A stretch of 64,000 bases of DNA from Prochlorococcus sp. AG-409-B05 (GTDB lineage: Bacteria; Cyanobacteriota; Cyanobacteriia; PCC-6307; Cyanobiaceae). The notes under the pieces are model-generated. The model worked only from the letters and a program-made list of their open reading frames with translations, did not search any database and was not told the DNA's origin. Location: NCBI GenBank assembly GCA_003216075.1, contig QCJK01000002.1, positions 62,001 to 126,000 of the forward strand, given 5' to 3'. This document shows positions 53,740 to 63,662 of this stretch, piece after piece. Both the position numbers and the translations under genes were made by a program. How positions within the stretch are numbered: position 1 is the stretch's first letter; every line of letters starts with the position of its first letter.

Positions 53740-55251
53740 TTATTTAAGTTGAGTGTTTTTACTTTGGATATTGTCAATATCCGATGGACTTTGTTGAACT
53801 ATACCTACTTTAATGAGGTCTGTTGACCCACTAACGTTAGTAAGTGTTCCGGCGGTTTCTATAACCAAGTCTCCCTCACTAACTAAACCCTGTTCTTTAG
53901 CAACAGTAATTGCTAAAGTAAAAGTTTTTGATGTACTTTCTTGATTTGGAATTAACAATGGACTGACTCCCCATGCTAACTGTAATCTTCTGGCCACAGA
54001 TATTTCATTAGTGATTGCTAGGATCGGTGTTGCTGGCCTAAACTTACTTACGTTATAAGCTGTAGCACCACTCTTTGTTAGAGGCAAAATAGCAGATGCA
54101 TTTAATTGTCTCGCAATGCTACTAACTGCAGCACTTATTGCGTTTGGTATTGTACAGGCAATATTACTTTCTATTGAACGTTGAGGATAGTCCCTTTCTA
54201 TTCTTTTTGCGATTGTAGCCATAGTCATAACAGACTCAACTGGGTAATCACCAACTGCGGTCTCATTCGACAACATGACAGCATCGGTACCATCGAGTAT
54301 TGCATTCGCCACATCACTTACCTCTGCTCTTGTTGGCCTAGGGCTAGATGCCATTGAATCAAGCATCTGCGTTGCCGTAATAATTGGTATTCCTAAACTA
54401 TTAGATTTTTGGATTAGATCTTTTTGTAAAAGTGGTACCTCTTCTGCTGGCATTTCAACTCCTAGATCACCTCTTGCTACCATTACTCCATCGCACAAAG
54501 GTAATATTGCGTCTATCTGATCAATGGCTTCAAATTTTTCAATTTTTGCTATTACAGGAGTACTAAATCCTTGATTTTTTATTAGTTCTTTTATTTCTTG
54601 CATATCAGATGGATTTCTGACAAAACTCAAGGCAATCCAGTCAACAGAATGTTGTAGTCCAAATGTTAAATCATTTTTGTCTTTATCGGTTAGAGCTCTA
54701 ACTGATAAAGCAACATCCGGAAAGTTAACTCCTTTATTGTTTGACAGGACACCTCCAACTGTAACGACACAATGTAGATTTTGCTGTTCAGTATCAACTT
54801 TTTCTACTCTCATTTCTACTCTTCCATCGTCTAGAAGTATTCTGTTTCCAGCTGAAACTTCCTTTGCAAGTTTGTCGTAAGTTACCGTTGCAATATTTTT
54901 ATCACAATCAACATCTCTAGATGTGAGAATAAATTTATCTCCATTAGAGAGATTTATTGGACCATCATTAAATTTACCAAGACGAATCTTTGGTCCTTGA
55001 AGGTCTTGAAGTATACCAATATGAACACCCACTTCAGCTGATACCTCGCGAATAGTGGCTATACGCTTGGCGTGCTCTGCATGGTCACCATGTGAGAAGT
55101 TCAACCTAAATGTCGTTGCACCAGCCTTGACAAGCTCTTTAATACGTTCAGGGCTTTCAGTGGCAGGCCCAATCGTTGCAACGATCTTTGTTCTTCTCGT
55201 CAAATCTATTTGCTCCATATGAGGGACCTTAGATGTTGTGGACAATAACAA
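53740..55251 (-). CDS. pyk: Pyruvate kinase
   Basis: Up to 503 residues. The opening RRTKIVATIGPATESPERIKELVKAGATTFRLNFSHG, the LLDDGRVEMRVEK part, the catalytic PVIAKIEKFEAIDQID and MVARGDLGVEMPAEEVP and the ATQMLDSM segments are typical of pyruvate kinase, which makes pyruvate and ATP from PEP. The start may instead be the ATG at 55216-55218 (MEQIDLTRRTKI). It is followed by the MacB-like gene. Confidence 0.95.
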   Translation of the reverse strand: MLLSTTSKVPHMEQIDLTRRTKIVATIGPATESPERIKELVKAGATTFRLNFSHGDHAEHAKRIATIREVSAEVGVHIGILQDLQGPKIRLGKFNDGPINLSNGDKFILTSRDVDCDKNIATVTYDKLAKEVSAGNRILLDDGRVEMRVEKVDTEQQNLHCVVTVGGVLSNNKGVNFPDVALSVRALTDKDKNDLTFGLQHSVDWIALSFVRNPSDMQEIKELIKNQGFSTPVIAKIEKFEAIDQIDAILPLCDGVMVARGDLGVEMPAEEVPLLQKDLIQKSNSLGIPIITATQMLDSMASSPRPTRAEVSDVANAILDGTDAVMLSNETAVGDYPVESVMTMATIAKRIERDYPQRSIESNIACTIPNAISAAVSSIARQLNASAILPLTKSGATAYNVSKFRPATPILAITNEISVARRLQLAWGVSPLLIPNQESTSKTFTLAITVAKEQGLVSEGDLVIETAGTLTNVSGSTDLIKVGIVQQSPSDIDNIQSKNTQLK

Positions 55252-55302
55252 CTTGGTACTATTCCGATTTTCTCACTCATTTTTAGGTATTCAATAAACA
55301 TC

Positions 55303-55632
55303 ATGGACATGAATGAGTACCAACACAAAGCTAGGGCTACGGCCCGTTACCCAAATATTGGCCACAACCCAATCTATCCAACGCTTGGATTGACTGGGGA
55401 GGCAGGTGAGGTCGCAGACAAGGTAAAGAAGGTACTTCGTGATAGAGAAGGTAATTTCGATAATGAAGCTCGAGATGCTATAAAGCTTGAATTAGGAGAC
55501 GTGCTTTGGTATATCTCTCAACTTAGTAGCGAACTTAATTTTGACTTGGATGATATTGCTATCTCAAATTTAGAAAAGTTAAGAAGTAGATCATTAAGAG
55601 GTAAGATATCTGGAGATGGCGACAATAGATGA
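55303..55632 (+). CDS. MazG-like nucleotide pyrophosphohydrolase
   Basis: A 109-residue all-helical protein. YPTLGLTGEAGEVADKVKKVLRD holds the E-x-x-E metal-binding motif and ELGDVLWYISQLSSEL the E-x-x-D partner motif of the MazG/dUTPase-2 superfamily. It probably hydrolyses a nucleoside triphosphate as house cleaning. It diverges from pyk and converges with yggT, separated by a hairpin. Confidence 0.88.
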   Translation: MDMNEYQHKARATARYPNIGHNPIYPTLGLTGEAGEVADKVKKVLRDREGNFDNEARDAIKLELGDVLWYISQLSSELNFDLDDIAISNLEKLRSRSLRGKISGDGDNR

Positions 55633-55736
55633 TTTAAATATGTAGCATACTAATGCTATTGTCTTACTGTAGCTAATCTATAGAGGTATAAATATAGAAT
55701 AAATAATATTAACCAAGAAGTAGTTAGCTATAATGA

Positions 55737-55762
55737 AGAAACTAATAATATTAGTTTTCTTA
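55737..55762. terminator. Hairpin between convergent mazG-like and yggT genes
   Basis: AGAAACTAAT and ATTAGTTTTCT form a stem with one bulge and a short loop, with A- and T-rich flanks. It overlaps the yggT stop codon and may stop transcripts from both sides. Confidence 0.4.
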
Positions 55763-56062
55763 TTGGTAAATCACGCTATTACTATATATAGAGAGGCTAG
55801 CGCTAGTAAGGAGTTGCTCCATAATGTTTATTGCAATGAAAGCTAGTATTGCTGATAAATCAAGGCCACCTATAGGAGGTATTATTCCTCTGAAAGCATT
55901 TAAATAAGGATCTGTTATTGAACTTACTGTAGTCAATGCTGGGTTACTCCAATCTAGATTGGGAAACCAGCTCAACAGAACTCGAACAATTAGTATTAGA
56001 GAATATATTTCTAGTGTTTGAGCAAGAACCTGAAGAACTGTTGAGAGGATTTCCATTGCCAT
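55760..56062 (-). CDS. YggT/Ycf19 family membrane protein
   Basis: A 100-residue protein with two hydrophobic regions, SLILIVRVLLSWFPNLDWSNP and DLSAILAFIAINIMEQLL, and the TDPYLNAFRGIIPPIGG linker that marks the YggT/Ycf19 family. Homologues affect distribution of thylakoid or nucleoid structure in chloroplasts and cyanobacteria. It ends 15 bases after scpB on the same strand, so the two are probably co-transcribed. Confidence 0.85.
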   Translation of the reverse strand: MAMEILSTVLQVLAQTLEIYSLILIVRVLLSWFPNLDWSNPALTTVSSITDPYLNAFRGIIPPIGGLDLSAILAFIAINIMEQLLTSASLSIYSNSVIYQ

Positions 56063-56077
56063 AGTAATTTGCTGTAT

Positions 56078-56608
56078 TTAAGCAGCTTTTTGCGAATCTG
56101 TTGAGCTTAGATCAGGTAATACAGAAAAGGTTCTATGAAATTTTTCTGAGGGAGTTAGCCAAAATGACCTTCCCTCGCTTTGTCTTTTCCTTTCTACAAA
56201 ATTTTGGGCAACTAATTCCTTTATATGGTCATATGCGCCTGATCCTCTTAGGTCTACCAATTCTGATTGAAGAATTCTTTTCTTTAAGGCAATAGTCGCC
56301 AATGTTCTTAAGGTTGCTACTGATAGGTCGACGGGCAAAAGATTTTTAACGAGATCACCTAAGCCTTTTTTTAGTTGGAGACTATATCGACCTTTTTCTT
56401 CATGTATATCAAGTGCTGTATCTCTTTGTGCATAACCTGCTATGAGTGCAAAAAGTGCCTGACCAATCGATTCTTCACTCTCCTTAGTAAGTTCTGCTAA
56501 TTCTTTCAAAGCTACTGGTCTACCTTTTAGATAAAGGATTGCTTCTAGCCGAGCTGGTAGAGAGATGTGAGGGCTCAAGTCAATAGAGCTGGATGAATCG
56601 CTAGTCAT
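56078..56608 (-). CDS. scpB: Segregation and condensation protein B
   Basis: A 176-residue winged-helix protein that binds ScpA and SMC for chromosome condensation. LPARLEAILYLKGRPVALKELAELTKESEESIGQAL, GRYSLQLKKGLGDLVKNLLP and VDLRGSGAYDHIKELVAQNFVERK match the family. The end is near the yggT start and the upstream ilvA stop is close, so ilvA-scpB-yggT may form one transcript. Confidence 0.92.
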   Translation of the reverse strand: MTSDSSSSIDLSPHISLPARLEAILYLKGRPVALKELAELTKESEESIGQALFALIAGYAQRDTALDIHEEKGRYSLQLKKGLGDLVKNLLPVDLSVATLRTLATIALKKRILQSELVDLRGSGAYDHIKELVAQNFVERKRQSEGRSFWLTPSEKFHRTFSVLPDLSSTDSQKAA

Positions 56609-56648
56609 TGGAACTACTTCTTTAAGAAGTTATGTCAAATTACCGCGA

Positions 56649-58193
56649 TCAAACCAACTCTGCACCTAGAAAAAGTCTATAGCCAGGATTCTTGGTTTCA
56701 TCCCAGCTTTGATAATTGATGTCTTTTAGGAAGTTTTTCCACTCAGCTAATTGATCTTTCTCTACTAATACTCCTACTACTATGCGACCAACATCCGCCC
56801 CGTGATTTCGATAATGGAATATACTTATGCTCCACTCAGGCTTTAGAGCATTAACAAATTTCATAAGAGCACCTGGCCTTTCGGGAAACTCAAACCTATA
56901 AAGAAGTTCTTTGCAACCCACTTTGTTGATAGGGTCTGCTGTAGTTGGTAACCTTCCTCCAACCATGTGACGTAGATGAACTTTTGCTAACTCATCATGA
57001 CTTAAATCTAAACAGTTGATTCTTCTTTCTTTAAACCTCTCAATTAGTAATTGTCTATCTGAATGGTTCTCAACTTCTACACCCATAAATATCTGGGCTT
57101 TTGAATTATTCCCCATACGATAACTAAATTCAGTTAAATTTCTAGTTCCTAGTATTTTGCACAATTCTTTAAGACTTCCTGGTTTTTCTGGAATCTCAAC
57201 AGCGAGCATTGCTTCTCTTTCTTCTCCTAATTCAGCTCTTTCAGCGACAAATCTCAGCCGATCGAAATTTATATTTGCTCCACAAGCAACTGCAACAATG
57301 TCTTTGCCTTGAAGTTGTTTTTTTGCTAGATCAGCTTTAAGTCCTGCTATGGCTAATGCCCCTGCTGGTTCAAGTATTGACCTTGTGTCTTCGAAAACAT
57401 CTTTTATAGCTGCGCATATCTCATCTGTACTCACAGTAATCATCTGATCAACATACTTTTTTGCTAATTCGAAGGTGTGCTTACCAACTTCCTTTACAGC
57501 CACACCATCTGCGAATAAACCAATACTAGAAAGATTTATACGTTTCGAGGCTGCAAGTGATTGTGTCATTGCACAGGCATCCTCGGGCTCAACACCAATC
57601 ACTTCAACTTGAGGCCATAAATTTTTTATAAATGCAGCAATTCCACTTATTAGACCACCTCCTCCAACTGCCACATATATTGAGTGAGGTGGTTTTTCAC
57701 ACTGTCTCAATATCTCTAAAGCAATTGTTCCTTGTCCTGCAATTACTTCAGGATCATCAAAGGGGTGTATGAATGTGAGACCTTCCTCCTCACTTATCCT
57801 TAAAGCCTTTTTATAGGACTCATCATAGGTCTCTCCATAAAGCACAACTTCAGCTTTTTGTGCTTTGACAGCGTTTACTTTTACTGCTGGGGTTGTGATT
57901 GGCATCACAATTACCGCTCTGCATTTCAGATGAGATGCACTTAAGGCCACTCCTTGAGCATGATTCCCAGCACTCGAAGCGACTACGCCCCTTGTTAGTT
58001 CATCTTTGCTTAACTGGACCATACGGTTATAGGCTCCTCGAAGCTTGAAAGAAAAAACTGGTTGAAGGTCTTCTCTTTTTAACCAGATTTGGTTATGGAG
58101 ACGAGTACTAAGGTTTGTTGCCAGTTCTAAAGGGGTTTCTATTGCTACGTCATAAACGCGAGCTTTTAGAATCCTTTGCAGGTAATCGTCCAT
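56649..58193 (-). CDS. ilvA: Threonine ammonia-lyase, biosynthetic
   Basis: A 514-residue PLP enzyme for the first step of isoleucine synthesis. The PLP lysine is in PVFSFKLRGAYNRM near residue 49, the glycine-rich phosphate loop is VGGGGLISGIAAF and SSAGNHAQGVALSA is the family signature. Residues 320-510 hold two ACT-like domains, the mark of the isoleucine-inhibited biosynthetic form. It diverges from dxs. Confidence 0.95.
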   Translation of the reverse strand: MDDYLQRILKARVYDVAIETPLELATNLSTRLHNQIWLKREDLQPVFSFKLRGAYNRMVQLSKDELTRGVVASSAGNHAQGVALSASHLKCRAVIVMPITTPAVKVNAVKAQKAEVVLYGETYDESYKKALRISEEEGLTFIHPFDDPEVIAGQGTIALEILRQCEKPPHSIYVAVGGGGLISGIAAFIKNLWPQVEVIGVEPEDACAMTQSLAASKRINLSSIGLFADGVAVKEVGKHTFELAKKYVDQMITVSTDEICAAIKDVFEDTRSILEPAGALAIAGLKADLAKKQLQGKDIVAVACGANINFDRLRFVAERAELGEEREAMLAVEIPEKPGSLKELCKILGTRNLTEFSYRMGNNSKAQIFMGVEVENHSDRQLLIERFKERRINCLDLSHDELAKVHLRHMVGGRLPTTADPINKVGCKELLYRFEFPERPGALMKFVNALKPEWSISIFHYRNHGADVGRIVVGVLVEKDQLAEWKNFLKDINYQSWDETKNPGYRLFLGAELV

Positions 58194-58310
58194 AATTTGT
58201 TTCGATGTCCTAGGACTCAGATGTTTAAGGTATCAATTGACTATTAATAAACATTTTTGTTGAGCTATGCGTAATAAACCGTAGATTGAATGTATTGGTT
58301 TGCGATGGGC

Positions 58311-60248
58311 ATGCAATTAAGCGAGTTAACTCACCCTAATCAGCTACATGGTCTATCCATTGAGGAGCTCGAGAATGTCGCTTGTCAGATTCGAGAGCGA
58401 CATCTTCAAGTTGTTTCTACTAGTGGTGGACATCTTGGTCCTGGTTTAGGAGTTGTTGAATTAACACTTGCCTTGTATCAAACACTCGATCTTGATATTG
58501 ACAGGGTTGTTTGGGATGTAGGGCACCAAGCCTATCCGCATAAGTTGATTACCGGGCGATATGAGAGGTTTGATAGCTTGAGGCAGAAAAGTGGAGTAGC
58601 AGGTTATCTCAAGCGAACTGAAAGTCCTTTTGATCATTTTGGGGCAGGACATGCCAGTACATCTATATCAGCAGCACTTGGGATGGCACTTGCACGAGAC
58701 AGGAGAGGGGAAGATTTCAAATGTGTAGCAGTTATAGGGGATGGAGCATTGACTGGGGGAATGGCCCTCGAAGCAATTAATCACGCAGGACATCTACCTA
58801 ATACACCTTTAGTAGTGGTTTTAAATGATAATGACATGTCTATTTCTCCTCCTGTTGGAGCATTATCCACTTATTTAAATCGAATGCGGCATAGTCCGCC
58901 CATTCAATTTATTTCTGACAGTGTTCAAGAAAGTGTTAAAAATTTGCCATTTATGGGAGGCGAACTACCTCAGGAAATCCAATCATTAACAGGAAGCGTA
59001 AGAAGATTGTCAGTTCCAAAAGTGGGAGCCGTGTTTGAGGAGCTTGGATTTACATATATGGGACCAGTTGATGGTCATGACATAGAAGGAATGATAAAGA
59101 CATTTAAAACTGCACATCGATTAGGTGGCCCAGTTTTAGTTCATGTTTTGACTACAAAAGGTAAAGGTTATCCATATGCCGAGGCCGACCAGGTTGGCTA
59201 TCACGCTCAATCAGCTTTTGATCTCACAACAGGTAAGTCGCGTCCTTCGAGCAAACCAAAGCCTCCAAGCTATAGCAAAGTCTTCGGACAGACGCTTGTG
59301 AAGCTTTGTGAGCAGGACAGCACAGTGATTGGTATTACTGCAGCAATGGCCACAGGAACAGGCCTTGACCTATTACAAAAGTCTGTTCCTGATCAATATG
59401 TTGATGTAGGTATTGCAGAGCAGCATGCAGTAACCCTTTCTGCAGGAATGGCCTGTGAGGGATTAAAACCTGTCGTAGCTATATACAGTACTTTTTTACA
59501 ACGTGCATATGATCAACTAATACATGACGTAGGGATTCAGAATCTGCCAGTTACATTTGTATTAGATCGTGCTGGGATAGTTGGTGCAGATGGTCCAACC
59601 CACCAAGGTCAATATGACATTAGTTATTTAAGGTCTGTTCCTAATTTCACAGTAATGGCTCCCAAGGATGAAGCTGAGCTTCAAAGAATGTTAGTTACAT
59701 GTCTAGAACATAATGGTCCAGCTGCTTTGAGAATTCCTAGAGGTTCAGGTGAAGGAGTTCCACTTATGGAGGAAGGCTGGGAAGCTTTAACGATTGGGAG
59801 AGGAGAAATACTTGTTCAAGGTGATGATTTGTTAATTGTTGCCTATGGAGCAATGGTTTATCCAGCATTACGTACAGCAGAAATATTGAGTGAAAATGGT
59901 ATTAGATCAACTGTAGTAAATGCGCGTTTTCTGAGACCACTAGATCAGACTCTCATTCATCCATTGGCTCAAACAATTGGCAAGTTGGTTACTATGGAAG
60001 AGGGTACGATTGAAGGTGGATTTGGATCAGCAGTTGTTGAATCACTCGTTGATAATGATTTGCATGTCTCAACTTTAAGAATTGGAATTCCGGATAAATT
60101 AGTAGATCATGCAAGCCCTCAGCAAAGTAAGGAATCATTAGACCTTACTCCCGAACTTATGGCACAAAGAATTCTAAGAAAGTATTCATTTAAGTCTGAA
60201 GATGCTTTATCATTAAGCAAACATTCAAAAGCAAAAGCAATAAATTGA
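58311..60248 (+). CDS. dxs: 1-deoxy-D-xylulose-5-phosphate synthase
   Basis: About 645 residues from the ATG at 58311 ([16 protein letters not shown]), the family's usual opening; upstream ATGs at 58290 and 58305 are in frame. It condenses pyruvate with glyceraldehyde 3-phosphate using thiamine diphosphate, the first MEP-pathway step. [13 protein letters not shown], the ThDP motif [37 protein letters not shown] and [17 protein letters not shown] are present. Together with ispG it shows the plant-type isoprenoid route. Confidence 0.97.
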   Translation: MQLSELTHPNQLHGLSIEELENVACQIRERHLQVVSTSGGHLGPGLGVVELTLALYQTLDLDIDRVVWDVGHQAYPHKLITGRYERFDSLRQKSGVAGYLKRTESPFDHFGAGHASTSISAALGMALARDRRGEDFKCVAVIGDGALTGGMALEAINHAGHLPNTPLVVVLNDNDMSISPPVGALSTYLNRMRHSPPIQFISDSVQESVKNLPFMGGELPQEIQSLTGSVRRLSVPKVGAVFEELGFTYMGPVDGHDIEGMIKTFKTAHRLGGPVLVHVLTTKGKGYPYAEADQVGYHAQSAFDLTTGKSRPSSKPKPPSYSKVFGQTLVKLCEQDSTVIGITAAMATGTGLDLLQKSVPDQYVDVGIAEQHAVTLSAGMACEGLKPVVAIYSTFLQRAYDQLIHDVGIQNLPVTFVLDRAGIVGADGPTHQGQYDISYLRSVPNFTVMAPKDEAELQRMLVTCLEHNGPAALRIPRGSGEGVPLMEEGWEALTIGRGEILVQGDDLLIVAYGAMVYPALRTAEILSENGIRSTVVNARFLRPLDQTLIHPLAQTIGKLVTMEEGTIEGGFGSAVVESLVDNDLHVSTLRIGIPDKLVDHASPQQSKESLDLTPELMAQRILRKYSFKSEDALSLSKHSKAKAIN

Positions 60249-60776
60249 TATTTGTATTAACTCACTTTAATTATATTAATTTCATTTCTTAGATTCCTTC
60301 TAAGTATTAGTAAGTGCTTTCACCATTTTATTATTAGTCACTGATCTAGCTAATTTCTGATTTGATTGAATTAATATTCTTAAATTGTAAAACGTTACTT
60401 CCTTTTGCCTTTTGAACTAATATTACAATTAAACTAGGTATTATTTGTTATATATTCCTAGAGATAGTTATTTATTTGATGTGAACCCTTTTTGACGTTA
60501 CTGTTTGGACTAATTTTTTGTTTATACTAGGTATTCATTGTTTTTACTAATGCACGATAGGAAAATTAGATATTAATACTTTATGGATAGCCTGAAATTA
60601 TAATAGAAATATAAAATCAATATCCTAGCTTAATTGGAATATTACAATAAAAAGAGAGTGTTCTGAGTAGGAACACCCTCTTTTTATTTATTAAAGATTT
60701 TAGAGCCACCTTGGTATAGCCTGAGTATTGGCTATAAATGGGATGGTTTTAGTTCTTCTTGTTAATCCTTGGAAGT
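60249..60776. other. Intergenic region between dxs and psaK
   Basis: 528 AT-rich bases with no credible gene. Apart from the psaK terminator at 60649-60685 I see nothing defined; convergent 3' untranslated regions are expected here. Confidence 0.4.
60649..60685 (-). terminator. Strong hairpin terminator of psaK
   Basis: A 15-bp stem with one mismatch joins AAAAAGAGAGTGTTC (60649-60663) and GAACACCCTCTTTTT (60671-60685) across a 7-base loop. It is 90 bases beyond the psaK stop codon. The T or A tracts on both sides allow it to work on dxs transcripts too. Confidence 0.8.
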
Positions 60777-61037
60777 TTAGAGGACACCTTGAGATGCAAG
60801 CCCAAGAATAGTTCCTATTCCAAGTACATGTCCTAGTGCGTTTGCCGCAACTACAGATGCGTGGCTCATACCTCCATAAAAGTGAGAATTGGGAAGTTGG
60901 AATCCTTCGTTTGGTTTTGCGATGTTAGCTCTTGCAATTGCGTAGGCGAGTACATTGCACGCGATCATCACCACAGCAACCTTTGGTGTCCAATGAAAGG
61001 TCGCTGGATCTGCAGCAGCCAATAGGGTTGTGATCAT
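60777..61037 (-). CDS. psaK: Photosystem I subunit PsaK
   Basis: An 86-residue two-helix subunit at the edge of photosystem I. The start at the ATG 61035-61037 gives MITTLLAAADPATFHWTPKVAVV, the normal PsaK opening; the frame runs 15 codons further upstream. The second helix is in SHASVVAANALGHVLGIGTILGLASQGVL. It lies downstream of DUF3593 and DUF2499 on the same strand. Confidence 0.94.
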   Translation of the reverse strand: MITTLLAAADPATFHWTPKVAVVMIACNVLAYAIARANIAKPNEGFQLPNSHFYGGMSHASVVAANALGHVLGIGTILGLASQGVL

Positions 61038-61105
61038 GAATAGGTTGTAAGCGACAACATATTCTGCTTTATAACAGGACAATAAACACTTACTTTTCTT
61101 TCCTC

Positions 61106-61444
61106 TTAAGAGTTATTCACTACTTTTTTGGGGCCAATTCTTAGAAAACCCAGTACTACCAAGGCATCACTGATGGTGAGGAAAGCTTCCGCTGCTCCGT
61201 GCAGTGGATCTACATCAGTGAGTTCGCGCCCATAAATTTGACTAGCCAGAATGGCAAAGACAATGGTCATGAGAACAAAAAGAAGTGTGAGTCTGAAGCC
61301 CCATAAAGATATTTTTGGTATTGAAGAGGACTTTTGTGCCCAAAAAAGAAAGATAAGGTATGGCGCTAGGGATAGGATGAAAAAGGCCCCAGGATTGATA
61401 GTCCCTAACCATAGAAAAATTTGTTCCAGATTTAATGGACTCAT
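61106..61444 (-). CDS. DUF3593 membrane protein
   Basis: A 112-residue protein with three hydrophobic segments and the signature GTINPGAFFILSLAPYLIFLFWAQKS. The loop YGRELTDVDPLHGAAEAFLTISDALVVLGF is also conserved. The family pairs with DUF2499 across cyanobacteria and plant plastids. Here the two genes overlap by four bases, which fits a common membrane complex. Function is unknown. Confidence 0.85.
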   Translation of the reverse strand: MSPLNLEQIFLWLGTINPGAFFILSLAPYLIFLFWAQKSSSIPKISLWGFRLTLLFVLMTIVFAILASQIYGRELTDVDPLHGAAEAFLTISDALVVLGFLRIGPKKVVNNS

Positions 61445-61746
61445 ATTCTTTGTTCTCTCTCAACCTTGACTAAATTCCAAGCTGCTATTGCTAAACATGT
61501 ATTGCCCAGCATCGTGAGGGCAGCTTGAAGCACTACTAGTCCTTTTAGTGCCTCAGAGTTGTCAAAGATGTGCCAAGTTATCGCAGCCATAGCACTCGCA
61601 AGGTTTGGAAGCATTGCTAGGGCGAACCAGGATAAAGCAGAGTTTTTCCCCCATTCCCCCCAGCGAACAACAAGAACTATTGCCAACATCCACTCAAATA
61701 GAGTAGTGATGTGGATAAACCATGTACCTAGAGATAGAGCGTGCAC
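61441..61746 (-). CDS. DUF2499 membrane protein
   Basis: A 101-residue protein with three hydrophobic segments: ALSLGTWFIHITTLFEWMLAIVLV, LSWFALAMLPNLASAMAAITWHIFD and LVVLQAALTMLGNTCLAIAAW. It is the usual partner of DUF3593 and overlaps that gene by four bases (ATGA), so they are translated together. Function is unknown. Confidence 0.85.
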   Translation of the reverse strand: MHALSLGTWFIHITTLFEWMLAIVLVVRWGEWGKNSALSWFALAMLPNLASAMAAITWHIFDNSEALKGLVVLQAALTMLGNTCLAIAAWNLVKVEREQRI

Positions 61747-61872
61747 AATTTAAATTCAACACTCAAATACTAGACAAAAATCCTTTACTTCGTAAGAAAT
61801 AATTTAAAATATTAACTTGGCCATGACTATGTATAAACTAATTATTAGTTATAGGTAGATTCTAAGTTGGAT

Positions 61873-62850
61873 TTATTGCGGATTTATTCTGCAACCAGTA
61901 TTTTTATCAAAGTGATGTTCTTTACCTTTAGACCAGCTTAAATGACAGCTGTCTGGAACATTAATATCACCATTACATAACATTCTAAGTTTACCTCTTG
62001 CTGTATCAAATATAAGTAGCTGCTTGTCTCCTTGCCATTCTGTATAAATAAGTTTGCCACTAATTCCGGTTTCACTAAAATAAATATCTTCGGGCCTTAT
62101 TCCCAAATAGGCACCATCTCTTGGGGAAAGTATATTTATTTGTGGGCGTCCTATGAAATTTGCTACAAATAAGGAATTTGGAGTTTTATAAAGCTCTTTA
62201 GATGTACCTATTTGTTCAAGCTTACCATTATTTAAAACAGCTATTTTGGTAGCCATAGCCATTGCTTCTTGTTGGTCATGAGTGACATAAACAATGGGTT
62301 GCTCACCATGAAAAATTAAACGACGAAGCTCTGGACGGAGTTCTTCTCTTAGTTGAGCGTCAAGATTACTCATTGGTTCATCTAGAAGATATACCAGAGG
62401 ATCTCTTAGTAAAGCTCTTGCCAGTGCAACTCTTTGTCTTTGACCTCCTGATAGTTCTGATGGTTTTCTGTGTGCTAGATCTTGTATTTGCATTAAAGCA
62501 AGTGTAGATGTAACTCTACGAGTTATCTCTGAATCAGAAGCCCCTCGTATTTTTAAACCTATAGATAGGTTTCCTGCAACTGAAAGGTGGGGGAAAAGAG
62601 CATAACTTTGGAAGACCATTGATATTCTTCGTTCAACTGGAGAAACATCTGTAATGTTCTTTTTATTTATGAAAATTGACCCTTTAGTAGGTTTGTCTAA
62701 TCCAGCTATAAGACGAAGAGTACTGCTTTTACCACATCCACTTGGGCCAAGAAGTGCTAAGCATTCCCCTTTTTTAACTTCAAAACTTAGATCATTTATT
62801 ATCCATGAGTTGCCTATATAGCGGCCTAATTTTGTTAAAACTAATGTCAT
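61873..62850 (-). CDS. Sugar-type ABC transporter ATP-binding protein (MalK/UgpC-like)
   Basis: A 325-residue ATPase. Walker A is LLGPSGCGKSSTLR near residue 33, the signature is ELSGGQRQRVALARALL and Walker B is YLLDEPMSNLDAQLR, with VYVTHDQQEAMAM as H-loop. The C-terminal IRPEDIYF segment shows a shortened MalK-type regulatory domain. It overlaps the upstream permease by four bases. Cyanobacterial members of this group import compatible solutes such as glucosylglycerol, trehalose or sucrose; the substrate is not shown here. Confidence 0.85.
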   Translation of the reverse strand: MTLVLTKLGRYIGNSWIINDLSFEVKKGECLALLGPSGCGKSSTLRLIAGLDKPTKGSIFINKKNITDVSPVERRISMVFQSYALFPHLSVAGNLSIGLKIRGASDSEITRRVTSTLALMQIQDLAHRKPSELSGGQRQRVALARALLRDPLVYLLDEPMSNLDAQLREELRPELRRLIFHGEQPIVYVTHDQQEAMAMATKIAVLNNGKLEQIGTSKELYKTPNSLFVANFIGRPQINILSPRDGAYLGIRPEDIYFSETGISGKLIYTEWQGDKQLLIFDTARGKLRMLCNGDINVPDSCHLSWSKGKEHHFDKNTGCRINPQ

Positions 62851-63662
62851 CCTTTTACTGCTCCTTTGGTTAAACCAGATACAATTTGCTTTTGAAAAAT
62901 TATGACAATTAATAATAGGGGAATTGACCCTAGGACTGTAGCAGCTGCATATGCACCATACGGCACAGAGTAGACGGATGAACCAGCGATACGAGAAATT
63001 GCTACAGGTAATGTTAAAAGCTCAGTTTTGCTAATCCAAGTAAGAGCTATTGGGTATTCATTCCATGAGAATATAAATATAAGTATAGAAGTACTGGCTG
63101 TGGCAGGTGCAATTAATGGGATTAGTATCCAACGTAGTCTTTGCCATAAATTTAATCCCTCTAACCTAGCTGCTTCCTCAAGATCAATAGGTAAATCCTT
63201 AAAAGAAGAAGATAATAGGAGTAATGCAAGTGGCATATTAAGTGCGCTATAAGGGATACTTAAAGCGAAGAGATTATTTCCTATATTTAGTGCTCTAGCT
63301 ATTTCGAGTAATGAAAGAAATAGTAGTACATAAGGAAATAGAGCTGCAGATAGGAGAAATAATCTTACCCAACCTGCAATAATAGGTTTTATTTTAGATA
63401 TTGAATACGCAGCTGGAATAGCTAATAATAGAGTTAAGAATGTTGTACTTATTCCTACTATTGTACTATTCAGTAAGTACCTTAAAAATGAAGGGTTTGA
63501 ACTTAATAAAAGAGTATAATTCTCTAATGTCCATCTATTTGAAATATTCTTAAGTGGATAAATAAGAGCTTCTGGCGTGCAAAATGAAGTGTATGCCTGC
63601 CAAAAAATAGGTGCCAATGACCATATTAAGATTAAACATAAGTAATTTCTTGTATTATTCAC
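62847..63662 (-). CDS. Sugar-type ABC transporter permease (MalG-like)
   Basis: A 271-residue integral membrane protein with six hydrophobic segments. The cytoplasmic EAA loop reads EAARLEGLNLWQRLRWILIPLIAPA, and the end FQKQIVSGLTKGAVKG is typical of MalG-type permeases. The gene overlaps its neighbours by four bases on each side (ATGA), so the three transporter genes form one operon. Confidence 0.88.
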   Translation of the reverse strand: MNNTRNYLCLILIWSLAPIFWQAYTSFCTPEALIYPLKNISNRWTLENYTLLLSSNPSFLRYLLNSTIVGISTTFLTLLLAIPAAYSISKIKPIIAGWVRLFLLSAALFPYVLLFLSLLEIARALNIGNNLFALSIPYSALNMPLALLLLSSSFKDLPIDLEEAARLEGLNLWQRLRWILIPLIAPATASTSILIFIFSWNEYPIALTWISKTELLTLPVAISRIAGSSVYSVPYGAYAAATVLGSIPLLLIVIIFQKQIVSGLTKGAVKG